A DNA stretch of 41,748 nucleotides from CAYRGG01 sp964423745 (GCA_964423745.1 CAYRGG010000039.1:1-41748), one strand, 5' to 3'. Positions 26,636-34,434 are shown, numbered from the stretch's first letter. A program made the numbers and translations. The notes: generated from the sequence alone by a model not told the origin.

Positions 26636-26667
26636 TTCAGCTTAATTTCAGGTTTCTTGGCTAAAGT
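26636..26667 (+). promoter_or_regulatory. TTCAG-N6-TTCAG operator/promoter of a PepSY gene
   Basis: TTCAG (26636-26640), CTTAAT, TTCAG (26647-26651): 11-bp period. After exactly 10 bp comes TAAAGT (26662-26667) as the -10. The stretch TTTCAGGTTTCTTGGCTAAAG is very close to the promoter at 28717-28738, indicating common control. Confidence 0.7.
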
Positions 26668-26737
26668 AGTGTCCGCATAAAGGACGCCTTTGAGTACATG
26701 CCTGTCCTAAAGTAGCCTTTTTCTAAGCGGAGATGCT

Positions 26738-27001
26738 ATGAGTAAGATTAAAGTGGTATTGATGGTTTTCACTCTATTACTTGTCGCGAGTTTTAGCATT
26801 GCTGGTAGCGCGGCTATGGTAACCAAAGATCAGGCTATTACCATGGCTTTGGAAAGTCACCCTGGGAAAATTCTCAAAGCCTATAGAGATGTAAAGGGAG
26901 GCCAGGACGTCTGGGAAGTGAAGATCGAAGGTGATGATGGCAAAGAATGGGAGCTTTACTACGATATGGCAGGTAATCTGGTTGCAGAAGACGCAGACTA
27001 G
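26738..27001 (+). CDS. Periplasmic PepSY-domain protein
   Basis: 87 residues, RBS GGAGA 7-8 bp before the ATG. Signal peptide about 1-26 (ending SIAGSAA); the rest is a single PepSY module: TKDQAITMALESHPGKILKA, WEVKIEGDDGKEWELYYDMAG, ending NLVAEDAD. It stands alone, with its own promoter box upstream and a strong terminator 14 bp after the stop. Its promoter matches that of the cytochrome b561-PepSY-regulator-kinase operon, so it is probably a target of that regulator. Confidence 0.85.
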   Translation: MSKIKVVLMVFTLLLVASFSIAGSAAMVTKDQAITMALESHPGKILKAYRDVKGGQDVWEVKIEGDDGKEWELYYDMAGNLVAEDAD

Positions 27002-27014
27002 TTTCCACCACGTT

Positions 27015-27048
27015 CCGGCCAGTTCGAGTCAGAACTGGCCGGTTTTTT
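27015..27048 (+). terminator. Rho-independent terminator after the PepSY gene
   Basis: CCGGCCAGTTC (27015-27025), 6-nt loop, GAACTGGCCGG (27032-27042): a perfect 11-bp stem followed by six T. The minus strand lacks an equivalent T tract, so it mainly ends plus-strand transcription. Confidence 0.93.
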
Positions 27049-27066
27049 ATTCGATGATTTTAAGGT

Positions 27067-27714
27067 TTAACGAAGGGTATGATGGGCTGAGTGGTCACCA
27101 ATCCTCGACTCCGGTTGCTGTTTTTTCAGCGGCTTGCGTCTTTCGAAGACACCGTCTAAGTTTTCTCCCAGATCATTACGCCAAGCATGCCATTTTTCAA
27201 GTTCAATTAGGACGAGAATTAATATAGCGGCGATAGCCAGCGCAAGCACCCAGAATGGAATATGAGTCGTCTCGGACAGGGTGAGGTTTCCATAATCACC
27301 CACTTGTAGAAATGCCGCCAGCGGGGCTTCAAAATAACCATACGCCATAGCACCCAATATGCCCCCGGCAAGCACTGCCCAAGCATCTTTATAGCCGGCT
27401 CCCAGCTGCGTTAATACGGTGCCCGGACAAGCGCCGGCGATAGCAATACCAGCGCCTAATAAGAGCCCGCCGACTACTGTTTGACCGATGACCAGCTCTT
27501 TAGGGTGAAGGCTCACTAACTCAAAACCATGCAATGCGGCCAACACCACGAGACCCGTGGCAGTTGCGCTAAGAAACATTTTCAGCATGGTAAAGTTGCG
27601 CAGTTGAAATTGACCGATCATCATGCCCGGTTCAAAAACGCGGGATTTTTCCAGAGCGATTCCGAAGATCATACCCATGGCCAATCCCAGTAAAATAAGA
27701 CCCAAAACTGTCAT
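27067..27714 (-). CDS. YeeE/YedE-family half transporter, second half
   Basis: 215 residues from ATG 27714 (MTVLGLILLGLAMGM), which has GAGGAGA 8 bp upstream. Inner-membrane protein with about five hydrophobic segments; LLGAGIAIAGACPGTVLTQLGAG (Cys96) is the conserved cysteine motif of one half of the thiosulfate importer family (YeeE/TsuA). The cytosolic C-terminus (about 185-215) is charged. With the next gene upstream it makes a split YeeE/YedE pair, as in many proteobacteria; transport of a reduced sulfur compound is inferred from the family. Confidence 0.85.
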   Translation of the reverse strand: MTVLGLILLGLAMGMIFGIALEKSRVFEPGMMIGQFQLRNFTMLKMFLSATATGLVVLAALHGFELVSLHPKELVIGQTVVGGLLLGAGIAIAGACPGTVLTQLGAGYKDAWAVLAGGILGAMAYGYFEAPLAAFLQVGDYGNLTLSETTHIPFWVLALAIAAILILVLIELEKWHAWRNDLGENLDGVFERRKPLKKQQPESRIGDHSAHHTLR

Positions 27715-27727
27715 AGTTATATTCTCC

Positions 27728-28243
27728 TCAAACCCGGCGGAACAAACTAGCCACCACAATCCCGCCCACAAACATGGCCGCCACCGCTACTATAGAACCC
27801 AGCGCTAATTGCGCCATCCCGGAAATGCCGTGGCCGCTGGTGCATCCCCCGGCAATGCGGGCGCCTAACAGTAAGATAAAACCACCCCCAAATCCCATGG
27901 CGGCACGTAGTGCAAAGCTTTTAACACCCACAGCCCGTCGCCAAATGGGGGAGAATCCGTACCGTCGAGTGCCCGAGAGATGCGCCGATAGCAAAGCGCC
28001 TAAAGCGATACCCACCAACAGCGCGGTCTGCCAGGCGTATTTTGTGGAGGTCATATATTTAGCGAAATAGTTGCCGTCTCCCACATTAGGATCAAAAAAA
28101 GACGCTAGATACCCGCCTATTGTCACGAAGGAAGAAGATGCACCGAGGGCGGTATCCACCAATAGAAAAGCGGGAATCTGGAGTAGGCCGATAAAAACTC
28201 CGGCCACATAGGGCGACCAGGCTTTGTAACGAAGTGAAATCAT
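27728..28243 (-). CDS. YeeE/YedE-family half transporter, first half
   Basis: 171 residues from ATG 28243 (MISLRYKAWSPYVAG), which has AGGAGA 8 bp upstream; an ATG six codons earlier overlaps this site and is unlikely. About four hydrophobic segments. ARIAGGCTSGHGISG (Cys134) is the family's signature cysteine motif. It precedes the other half by 13 bp, and together they should form a channel-like transporter for thiosulfate or a related sulfur species. It follows the Met-rich periplasmic gene by 14 bp and shares its promoter. Confidence 0.87.
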   Translation of the reverse strand: MISLRYKAWSPYVAGVFIGLLQIPAFLLVDTALGASSSFVTIGGYLASFFDPNVGDGNYFAKYMTSTKYAWQTALLVGIALGALLSAHLSGTRRYGFSPIWRRAVGVKSFALRAAMGFGGGFILLLGARIAGGCTSGHGISGMAQLALGSIVAVAAMFVGGIVVASLFRRV

Positions 28244-28257
28244 TGTGTTATCTCCTG

Positions 28258-28632
28258 TCAAGGTCTGCCACGTCCCATACCATTGCCCTGTTGTCGTCCC
28301 ATGCCCATTCCCATACCGTCGCCTTGTCTTTGTCCCATCCCCATTTCTTTACCTCTTTCCATCGGCATATCGGGTAAGGTTTCCCCTTGTGTCTCAGCAC
28401 GCTGCTGCATTCTGCGATGATGTTCCAAACGATAAACTTCTCGTTCCTGGGCTGTCTGAAAACTTCTCATCTTTGCCTGGTGTTGCGCAATTTCTTCTGG
28501 CGTCATCAATTGACGTCCGTAGATGACACCATCTTCCGCAAAACTGGGCGTTAATAGACCGCCGAAAACAATTATTAAAAAAAACAGTGTGCTAGTCAGC
28601 GCCATAAAGGATTTTATCAAGCTAAGCTTCAT
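28258..28632 (-). CDS. Periplasmic protein with Met/Gly-rich tail
   Basis: 124 residues: signal peptide about 1-32 (ending PSFA), a charged helical part (LMTPEEIAQHQAKMRSFQT, EREVYRLEHHRRMQQRAE) and a tail of about 30 residues (96-124) made of Gly, Met, Gln and Arg with repeated GMG and QG. I recognise the helical part from small uncharacterised proteobacterial proteins but know no function. The Met and His content suggests a soft-metal role such as copper binding, but this is inference. First gene of the YeeE/YedE operon, with a BqsR/PhoP-like box 36 bp upstream. Confidence 0.75.
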   Translation of the reverse strand: MKLSLIKSFMALTSTLFFLIIVFGGLLTPSFAEDGVIYGRQLMTPEEIAQHQAKMRSFQTAQEREVYRLEHHRRMQQRAETQGETLPDMPMERGKEMGMGQRQGDGMGMGMGRQQGNGMGRGRP

Positions 28633-28667
28633 CGCTTTAATTACTCCTCGTTAGTGAAGATAAGCAA

Positions 28668-28699
28668 ATTCTAATGAATGAAGCTTAAATCAAGCTGAA
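28668..28699 (-). promoter_or_regulatory. TTCAG-N6-TTAAG operator/promoter of the Met-rich/YeeE operon
   Basis: Minus strand: TTCAG (28699-28695), CTTGAT, TTAAG (28688-28684), 11-bp period, then after 10 bp TAGAAT (28673-28668) as -10. It aligns with the box at 26636 at 14 of 16 positions. It lies back to back with the plus-strand box at 28707. Confidence 0.65.
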
Positions 28700-28706
28700 A
28701 ACTCCT

Positions 28707-28738
28707 TTCAGTTTGGTTTCAGGTTGCTCAACTAGAGT
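28707..28738 (+). promoter_or_regulatory. TTCAG-N6-TTCAG operator/promoter of the cytochrome b561 operon
   Basis: TTCAG (28707-28711), TTTGGT, TTCAG (28718-28722), then after 10 bp TAGAGT (28733-28738) as -10. The divergent half-site CTGAA at 28695-28699 continues the series on the other strand. The leader between here and the start at 28817 holds a small hairpin, TCCAGC-CTGAA-GCTGGA (28757-28773). Confidence 0.7.
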
Positions 28739-28816
28739 GACGCCTTTCCCGTTCCGTCCAGCCTGAAGCTGGATAGGACAGCATTTTTTAGGTTTTTTAA
28801 CTATTGGGATATAGCT

Positions 28817-29383
28817 GTGAACGACACTAACGCAATCAAAGTTTGGGATCCCTTCGTGCGCCTTTTTCATTGGGTGTTGGTAGTTGCCTTTTTTACCGCT
28901 TACTTTACCGAGGACGAATGGCAAAATATCCATGTCATAGCAGGTTATACGGTTTTTGGGCTGGTGGTTTTTCGGCTTCTCTGGGGTATTTTTGGAACCC
29001 GCTATGCGCGGTTTTCCGACTTTGTGTATTCCCCAAAGACAACATTGGTCTACATAAAAAATGTACTAACCGGTAAAGCAGTGCGCTACATCGGCCATAA
29101 TCCAGCCGGCGGCGCTATGATTATTATTTTATTGATCAGTTTATTGATCACCACTTTGAGTGGCGCAGCCTACTATGGTGCGGATCAGTGGCAAGGTCCA
29201 CTGGCCGGAATTATGAAAAATACCAGTCCGTTTTGGATAGAGGCGTTAGAAGAGACCCACGAAATTTCTGCAAACTTCACGGTGTTCTTGGTCGTCGTTC
29301 ATGTGATCGGCGTGACCTGGGAGAGCCTACTACACAAGGAAAATTTAGTGTGTGCTATGGTAGATGGACGGAAGCGGATCTGA
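28817..29383 (+). CDS. Cytochrome b561-family membrane protein
   Basis: 188 residues from GTG 28817. Four hydrophobic segments and likely heme ligands at His18 (VRLFHWVL), His39 (NIHVIAGY), His148 (EETHEISANF) and His162 (VVHVIGV) fit the b561 / Ni-Fe hydrogenase cytochrome b fold. It would carry electrons between the quinone pool and a periplasmic partner. It leads the operon with a PepSY protein, regulator and kinase; pairing a small b-type cytochrome with PepSY is common in proteobacteria. The partner is not obvious. Confidence 0.87.
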   Translation: MNDTNAIKVWDPFVRLFHWVLVVAFFTAYFTEDEWQNIHVIAGYTVFGLVVFRLLWGIFGTRYARFSDFVYSPKTTLVYIKNVLTGKAVRYIGHNPAGGAMIIILLISLLITTLSGAAYYGADQWQGPLAGIMKNTSPFWIEALEETHEISANFTVFLVVVHVIGVTWESLLHKENLVCAMVDGRKRI

Positions 29384-29403
29384 CTTGTCGGCGGTGTTAA
29401 TTG

Positions 29404-29724
29404 ATGAAATTTCCTCTATTGCAGACAGGATGCTTATCAGCCTTATTATTGGGATCAAGTTTAGTTTGGGCAGATCATCCTGAGGATTATGACCATAACG
29501 CCATCAAGCGTTTACGCGATACTGGCGAAATCCTTCCGTTGGAAACGATCATCGATAAATTTCAGAAAACTTATAGCCGAGGACGTATTTTAGAGGCGGA
29601 GTTGGAAAACGAGGACGGCCGTTACATCTATGAACTGGTAATCCTTGACGGTAAAGGCCGAGTGCGGGAACTGGAATACGATGCGCACACGGGTGAATTT
29701 TGGCGAACTGAAGAATCCCATTAA
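29404..29724 (+). CDS. Periplasmic PepSY-domain protein
   Basis: 106 residues from ATG 29404 (a TTG just before it is also open). Signal peptide about 1-23 (ending LVWA), then one PepSY module: LRDTGEILPLETIIDKFQKTY, ILEAELENEDGRYIYELVIL, GRVRELEYDAHTGEF. It lies 20 bp after the cytochrome gene and overlaps the regulator by one base (TAATG). Third PepSY protein in the window, in the same order (PepSY, regulator, kinase) as at 17626-19924. Confidence 0.85.
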   Translation: MKFPLLQTGCLSALLLGSSLVWADHPEDYDHNAIKRLRDTGEILPLETIIDKFQKTYSRGRILEAELENEDGRYIYELVILDGKGRVRELEYDAHTGEFWRTEESH

Positions 29725-30389
29725 TGCGTTTGTTAATCGTTGAAGACGATGCAGAGCTAGTCAATTATCTAAAGGCCGAGCTAGAGCGGGCTGGCTTTGC
29801 CGTCGATGCGGTGGACAATGGCATCGACGGTGAATTTATGGGGAGCGGAGAGAACTACGACGTCATCGTGTTGGATCTTGGCTTACCCGGTAAGTCCGGC
29901 TTAGAGGTTTTAAGAAATTGGCGCAATGACAGCAACGGGGTGCCAGTGATCGTTCTCACGGGCCGCGACGCCTGGCACGAACGGGTGGATGGTTTCAAGG
30001 CCGGTGCGGACGATTATCTCGGTAAACCCTTCCATGTGGAGGAATTGCTGGCGCGGGTTCATGCTCTGATTCGCCGCAGTCAGAGCCATACCCAGGGTCC
30101 CTTGCGGACAGCAGGTTTGGAACTCGACGAAGACACGCAAACCGTCACCACGGCTAATGGCAAACGCTACGCTTTAACGGGTACTGAATTCCGGCTATTG
30201 CGTTACTTTATGCTCCATCCTGGAAAATTGTTGTCCAAAAGCCAGTTAACTGAACATGTGTATGACTTCGACTCGGATAAGGACAGCAATGTACTCGAAG
30301 TCTACGTTAATCGTTTACGCCGCAAACTGGGCCGGAGCCTCATCGAGACGCGCCGCGGCCAAGGCTATGTGTTTGGTAATGACCACTAA
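29724..30389 (+). CDS. PhoP-like response regulator (OmpR family)
   Basis: 221 residues: receiver with Asp51 (VLDLGLPGKSG), LTGRDAWHERVDGFKAGADDY, KPFHVEELLARV; winged helix at about 125-218 (LTGTEFRLLRYF, KDSNVLEVYVNRLRRKL, IETRRGQGYVFG). Clearly paralogous to the regulator at 18975. Coupled by one-base overlaps to the PepSY gene before and the kinase after. It is the best candidate to bind the TTCAG repeats at 28668-28738 and 26636. Confidence 0.9.
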   Translation: MRLLIVEDDAELVNYLKAELERAGFAVDAVDNGIDGEFMGSGENYDVIVLDLGLPGKSGLEVLRNWRNDSNGVPVIVLTGRDAWHERVDGFKAGADDYLGKPFHVEELLARVHALIRRSQSHTQGPLRTAGLELDEDTQTVTTANGKRYALTGTEFRLLRYFMLHPGKLLSKSQLTEHVYDFDSDKDSNVLEVYVNRLRRKLGRSLIETRRGQGYVFGNDH

Positions 30390-31822
30390 TGCGTTCCCTG
30401 CAGACTCAGTTGTCCACGGGATTGATGATTGTATTGATCCCGTTGATAGGAATACTCCTGGCGATAAGCACGTATTCTCTGCGCCACCTGGCTGAGGAGT
30501 TTGTCGCCACTCGCTTAGAGCATGACATGGACAGTCTGTTAGTCGCTTTAGAGTTTAATAATGCTGGACGTCCCGTTTTAAAACCGGGCCAACTTAATCC
30601 GATTTTTCATAAACCGTATTCTGGGCACTACTATAAAATCGTAGTCGGTCTCCACCAGCGCCGTTCTCGCTCGTTATGGGATGCTGATTTGGTCATTCCT
30701 GCCAGCGTTGCTGATGAAGCTACCCGACATATGATCCGAGGTCCCCAAGATCAAAAACTCTTGGTTTTGGCGAGGACATTTCAAATGCAAGATCGGGATG
30801 TGGTCATCGCGGTAGGCGAAGACTTTACACCGCTTGAAAAGGGGTTGCAGCGCATCATGATCGGTTGTTTGGTGGTTGCGGTCCTATTGCTCGGTGGTCT
30901 TATGCTGCTCCAGCGGATGATCGTACAGCGCAGTCTAAAACCGTTAGATGACACACGCCACGATATTTTGCGTTTGGCCCAGGGAGAAATCCGCCAGCTA
31001 AACACCGATATTCCAACAGAAATACAACCTTTGGTGCGAGAGATTAATCGTCTTGTTTATGTTATGACACAGCGTTTACAGCGTTCCCGCCGTGGATTGG
31101 GTAATCTCGCCCACGCTTTGAAGACACCCCTGACCATCCTTCTGCAATTAGCCGAACACCCTAAAGTCAAGCATCAAGATGCACTCTGTGGCGAGCTTGG
31201 CAGGCAAACTCGGCGCATTCGTTTGCTCATCGACCGGGAACTAAAGCGGGCCCGCATCGCCGGAGCAGCTGCGCCAGGACAACGGGTCATCCTCGAAAAT
31301 GAAATTAAAGATTTGGTTGATACGTTAAAAAAAATTTATCGGAATAAAGAGCTTAGCATCCAGTGCCAAATACCTAAAGGTAGCTTTTTTACCGGCGACC
31401 GGGATGATTTATTGGAATTATTAGGCAATCTTTTAGATAACGCCTGTCAGTGGGCTACCCATCGAATACTTCTGACAGTTAAGCACAATACCGAAGGTTT
31501 GTGTTTACGTGTAGAGGACGACGGCCCCGGTTGCCCCCCTGAACAACTAGACCTTCTGACGCAGCGTGGTGTGCGCATCGATGAATCCCACGGCGGTCAC
31601 GGACTGGGTTTGGCTATCGTGGCAGATATCCTAGAACACTATGAAGGTCGCTTACATTTGGGGCGCTCTTCAGACCTAGGAGGGTTTCTGGCGCAAGTGG
31701 AGATACCTAAATCCATCTCAAAACTTGCCAATCTTAAAAAACACAAGGGTATTGTCGGCGATCCTGACGAACTTGTGCAGTTGCAGGTGGGTGAATGGAA
31801 TGAATCAAGCAACCTGAAATAG
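30389..31822 (+). CDS. PhoQ-like sensor histidine kinase
   Basis: 477 residues. TM1 about 11-30, sensor about 31-150, TM2 about 155-175, HAMP to about 228, H-box GNLAHALKTPLTILLQL (His242), N-box GNLLDNACQWATH, G1 VEDDGPGCPPEQ, G2 HGLGLAIVADI. The C-terminal about 30 residues after the ATPase domain (NLKKHKGIVGDPDELVQ...) are an extension without a known match. Same subfamily as the kinase at 17626; the sensor domains differ, so the signals may differ. No RExxE motif is seen. Confidence 0.88.
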   Translation: MRSLQTQLSTGLMIVLIPLIGILLAISTYSLRHLAEEFVATRLEHDMDSLLVALEFNNAGRPVLKPGQLNPIFHKPYSGHYYKIVVGLHQRRSRSLWDADLVIPASVADEATRHMIRGPQDQKLLVLARTFQMQDRDVVIAVGEDFTPLEKGLQRIMIGCLVVAVLLLGGLMLLQRMIVQRSLKPLDDTRHDILRLAQGEIRQLNTDIPTEIQPLVREINRLVYVMTQRLQRSRRGLGNLAHALKTPLTILLQLAEHPKVKHQDALCGELGRQTRRIRLLIDRELKRARIAGAAAPGQRVILENEIKDLVDTLKKIYRNKELSIQCQIPKGSFFTGDRDDLLELLGNLLDNACQWATHRILLTVKHNTEGLCLRVEDDGPGCPPEQLDLLTQRGVRIDESHGGHGLGLAIVADILEHYEGRLHLGRSSDLGGFLAQVEIPKSISKLANLKKHKGIVGDPDELVQLQVGEWNESSNLK

Positions 31823-32044
31823 TCTATCTAGATACCTATAAATGCGTAAATGCGTGCCTCATGCAAATACTATAGGGTGGTAGGAAGGGAAATGCGCGGG
31901 CATATGTTCAAAAAAATGTTGCTTTGATTTCCTAACGACAGTTACAAAGCCGGTTGTCACAGAAACTTCATGTAACTTTCAACGGTTTTTAATTGAGCCC
32001 ACTTATTTTGAGGGTTTAATTTTTGATGGTTACAGGAGGTATCT
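31823..32044. other. Intergenic region before olsB
   Basis: 222 bp holding the olsB promoter. A strong Shine-Dalgarno AGGAGG is at 32036-32041 before the GTG. I see three TGTMAC-like half-sites near 31940-31977 but not with the 11-bp spacing of a Pho box. Confidence 0.4.
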
Positions 32045-32818
32045 GTGAACAACCGCCTGCAGCAAGCCACAGCTTCTGCCAAGCTTTTTAGTACACGTTC
32101 ACTCACTGTGGGTTTTGCCACATCTTCTTTAGAAATACAGGCGGCAAAACGGCTGCGTTATGAGGTGTTTGCCAGAGAGATGGGCGCACGTTTGCATACT
32201 CAGTATCCCGATTTAGACCATGACCGTTTTGATGACCATTGTTACCATCTATTGGTGCGGGAGAGCGTGACTGACCAGGTAATAGGCTATACGCGAATCC
32301 TGACTAATCAAGGCGCAGACCAAGCTGGTGGTTTTTATTCACAAACGGAATTTGATTTAACAGAAATTCTAGCTTTGCCGGGTTGTTTTGCCGAAATCGG
32401 TCGTACTTGCATTCATGCGGATTATCGCAATGGCGCAACCATTACCACCCTCTGGACAGGATTAGCCGCTTTTATTGCCAAATTTAAGATCGATTACTTG
32501 ATTGGCTGCGCCAGTATTCCACTGGGTGTAGGGGGTAACGAAGCGCGGGCAATTTTTGCGGACCTGTCTCAGCGTTATATGGCTGCTGAAACGTTACGCA
32601 CAAGGCCATTGATTCCGCTGCCTCGTCACGACACCGTAGCGTTAGGCGAGTATCACTTGCCCCCCCTTCTAAAAGCCTATTTACGACTAGGTGCTAAAAT
32701 TTGCGGCGAACCTTATCTAGATATGGATTTTAATGTGGCAGATCTGTTTATCATTGTATCAACTCATGATTTAACCCGTCGCTATGCTCGTCATTTCCTG
32801 GGCCAGTCCCCTCAGTGA
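32045..32818 (+). CDS. olsB: L-ornithine N-alpha-acyltransferase OlsB
   Basis: 257-residue GNAT-fold acyltransferase (COG3176 group). It uses 3-hydroxyacyl-ACP to acylate ornithine, giving lyso-ornithine lipid. Motifs: QAAKRLRYEVFAREMGA (33-49), DHDRFDDHCYHLLV, GYTRILT, ECIGRTC-like FAEIGRTCIHADYRNG with the substrate-site Glu-Ile-Gly-Arg, and IGCASIPLG. The start is GTG with a perfect AGGAGG. It overlaps olsA by 4 bp (GTGA), which supports the pathway call. It also resembles the hemolysin-like acyltransferase family; OlsB is preferred on context. Confidence 0.85.
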   Translation: MNNRLQQATASAKLFSTRSLTVGFATSSLEIQAAKRLRYEVFAREMGARLHTQYPDLDHDRFDDHCYHLLVRESVTDQVIGYTRILTNQGADQAGGFYSQTEFDLTEILALPGCFAEIGRTCIHADYRNGATITTLWTGLAAFIAKFKIDYLIGCASIPLGVGGNEARAIFADLSQRYMAAETLRTRPLIPLPRHDTVALGEYHLPPLLKAYLRLGAKICGEPYLDMDFNVADLFIIVSTHDLTRRYARHFLGQSPQ

Positions 32819-33600
32819 CAGCCGTCCCAATGCTTCGGCGGTTATGGCGTGTTCCCTTGGTTTTTCTATTGGTGTTGAGCGGTATTATCGTCGCATTGAT
32901 ACGGCTACGGCCTCAGGCAGGCAGTGTCGTCTCGCCAGGCCCGATGGTCATCTGGAGTCGAATTTTGTGTCGCCTCATAGGCGTAAAGCTGGTTGTCTCC
33001 GGTTTGCCCCGGGTTGGCCCAACTTTGTTTGTGGCTAACCATATCTCTTGGCTAGATATCTTTTGTATCTGCGCGGTTTGTCCTAGCCATTTTTTGGCAA
33101 AGCGGGAAGTGGCCGACTGGCCTTTGTTCGGCTGGTTGGCGCGCCGGGCTGGCACAGCCTTTATTCGTCGCGGCAGTGAGAATGGCGCTGGTGACGCCGG
33201 AGCCGAGATCGCCTGGCGACTTCGCCAAGGTGAACGTATGGTCATCTTCCCCGAGGGCACCTCGACCCGAGGAGATAAGGTTAAACGTTTTTACCCACGC
33301 TTATTTCAGGCTGCCATTTTAGCCCGTTGTCCAGTGCAAGCTATCGCCCTGCGTTACCCTCATCCGCAAGGCGTCAACCCAGTGGTTCCCTTTATCGATG
33401 ATGATGAATTTCTCAGTCATCTTTGGCGCTTGCTTGGTGAACGCCGTATTATCATCGAACTCACCTTTGCCGAGCCTCTGTCAAGTCAGGGTCAATCCCG
33501 AGATAGTCTTGCCTTACAAACCCATGCCCAGATTAGTGCTGTGTTTCAGAAAACCTGCGTATATCAAGCGATGACGCGCCGCCGTGCTACATTACCTTAA
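32815..33600 (+). CDS. olsA: Lyso-ornithine lipid O-acyltransferase OlsA (PlsC family)
   Basis: 261 residues. N-terminal membrane segment about 14-31, PlsC domain with the HX4D box NHISWLD (75-81, His76/Asp81), FIRRG region, EGT box FPEGTSTRGD (about 142-151) and the AIALRYPHP motif. It adds the second acyl chain to lyso-ornithine lipid or lysophosphatidate; the olsB overlap points to OlsA. GTG start. Convergent with the cobM gene 22 bp away. Confidence 0.85.
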   Translation: MTAVPMLRRLWRVPLVFLLVLSGIIVALIRLRPQAGSVVSPGPMVIWSRILCRLIGVKLVVSGLPRVGPTLFVANHISWLDIFCICAVCPSHFLAKREVADWPLFGWLARRAGTAFIRRGSENGAGDAGAEIAWRLRQGERMVIFPEGTSTRGDKVKRFYPRLFQAAILARCPVQAIALRYPHPQGVNPVVPFIDDDEFLSHLWRLLGERRIIIELTFAEPLSSQGQSRDSLALQTHAQISAVFQKTCVYQAMTRRRATLP

Positions 33601-33622
33601 ACGGGCCTTTTTACTGCTTAAG

Positions 33623-34366
33623 TCAAGATTGAGACTGTTTTATGTCGCTATAAAGATACGAATCGGCAAAGTGTGATGGATTGAGGACTTCACCCACCAG
33701 GATGAGCGCAGTACGTTTGAAACCTTTGGCGTGTACCTTTGCGGCGATATCCGCCAAGGTTCCCAGGACACGATCTTGATCTGGCCAGGAAGTGCGGTAC
33801 ATGACGGCGACCGGGCAATCCGCCCCATAATAAGGCAGTAAATCGGTAACGATGTCATCAATGCGATTGATGCTCAAATGAATCGCCAAGGTGGCGCGAT
33901 GTTGAGCTAACTCCGTTAAACTTTGACCCGGTGGCATGGGGGTTTTGCCCACATAACGGGTTAAAATAACCGTTTGACTAATATCCGGCAGGGTCAATTC
34001 TCGACCCAGCGCGGCTGCCGAGGCGCTGGTGGCGGAAACGCCGGGAATGACCTGATAAGGAATATCCTCTTGCTGCAAACAGCGTATCTGCTCGCCGATA
34101 GCCCCGTACACCGATGGGTCGCCGGAATGAACCCGGGCCACATCGTGGCCTTCTTTATGGGCCAAACGTATCCGCTCGATAATCTGGGCTAGATGCATCT
34201 CCACGGTGTTAGCCAGTTCGGCCTGGGGATTAATGGCTTTGATCAGCGCCTCGGGCACCAGGGAGCCAGCATATAACACCACGGGACACTGCTGCAGCAA
34301 ACGCTGGCCTTTGACGGTGATGAGTTCTGGATCGCCAGGTCCGGCGCCAATGAAGTAAACGGTCAT
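33623..34366 (-). CDS. cobM: Precorrin-4 C11-methyltransferase CobM/CbiF
   Basis: 247 residues. SAM-dependent methylation at C11 during corrin ring synthesis. Motifs: GAGPGDPELITVKG (7-20, SAM site), VLYAGSLVPEAL, RVHSGDPSVYGAIGEQ (about 77-92), IPGVSATSASAAALGREL and MYRTSWPDQ. Last gene of the cobalamin cluster and the only one not closely coupled: a 105-bp repeat lies in the 124-bp gap before it. Confidence 0.92.
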   Translation of the reverse strand: MTVYFIGAGPGDPELITVKGQRLLQQCPVVLYAGSLVPEALIKAINPQAELANTVEMHLAQIIERIRLAHKEGHDVARVHSGDPSVYGAIGEQIRCLQQEDIPYQVIPGVSATSASAAALGRELTLPDISQTVILTRYVGKTPMPPGQSLTELAQHRATLAIHLSINRIDDIVTDLLPYYGADCPVAVMYRTSWPDQDRVLGTLADIAAKVHAKGFKRTALILVGEVLNPSHFADSYLYSDIKQSQS

Positions 34367-34434
34367 ACACGGTCTCTCAATAGCATCACGATTTTTATTT
34401 ACTGTTAGGACTCACGCACAACTTTCTCACAAGC

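Noticed and set aside
28757..28773. Hairpin TCCAGC-CTGAA-GCTGGA as a terminator in the cytochrome b561 leader
   Set aside because: The T tract starts about 10 bp after the stem, too far for an intrinsic terminator.
28685..28933. 82-codon minus-strand open frame upstream of the Met-rich gene
   Set aside because: It spans the two divergent promoter boxes and the start of the cytochrome b561 gene and has no recognisable domain.
31920..31985. Possible Pho box before olsB
   Set aside because: Half-sites like TGTCAC and TGTAAC are present but not in the 11-bp register a PhoB box needs.
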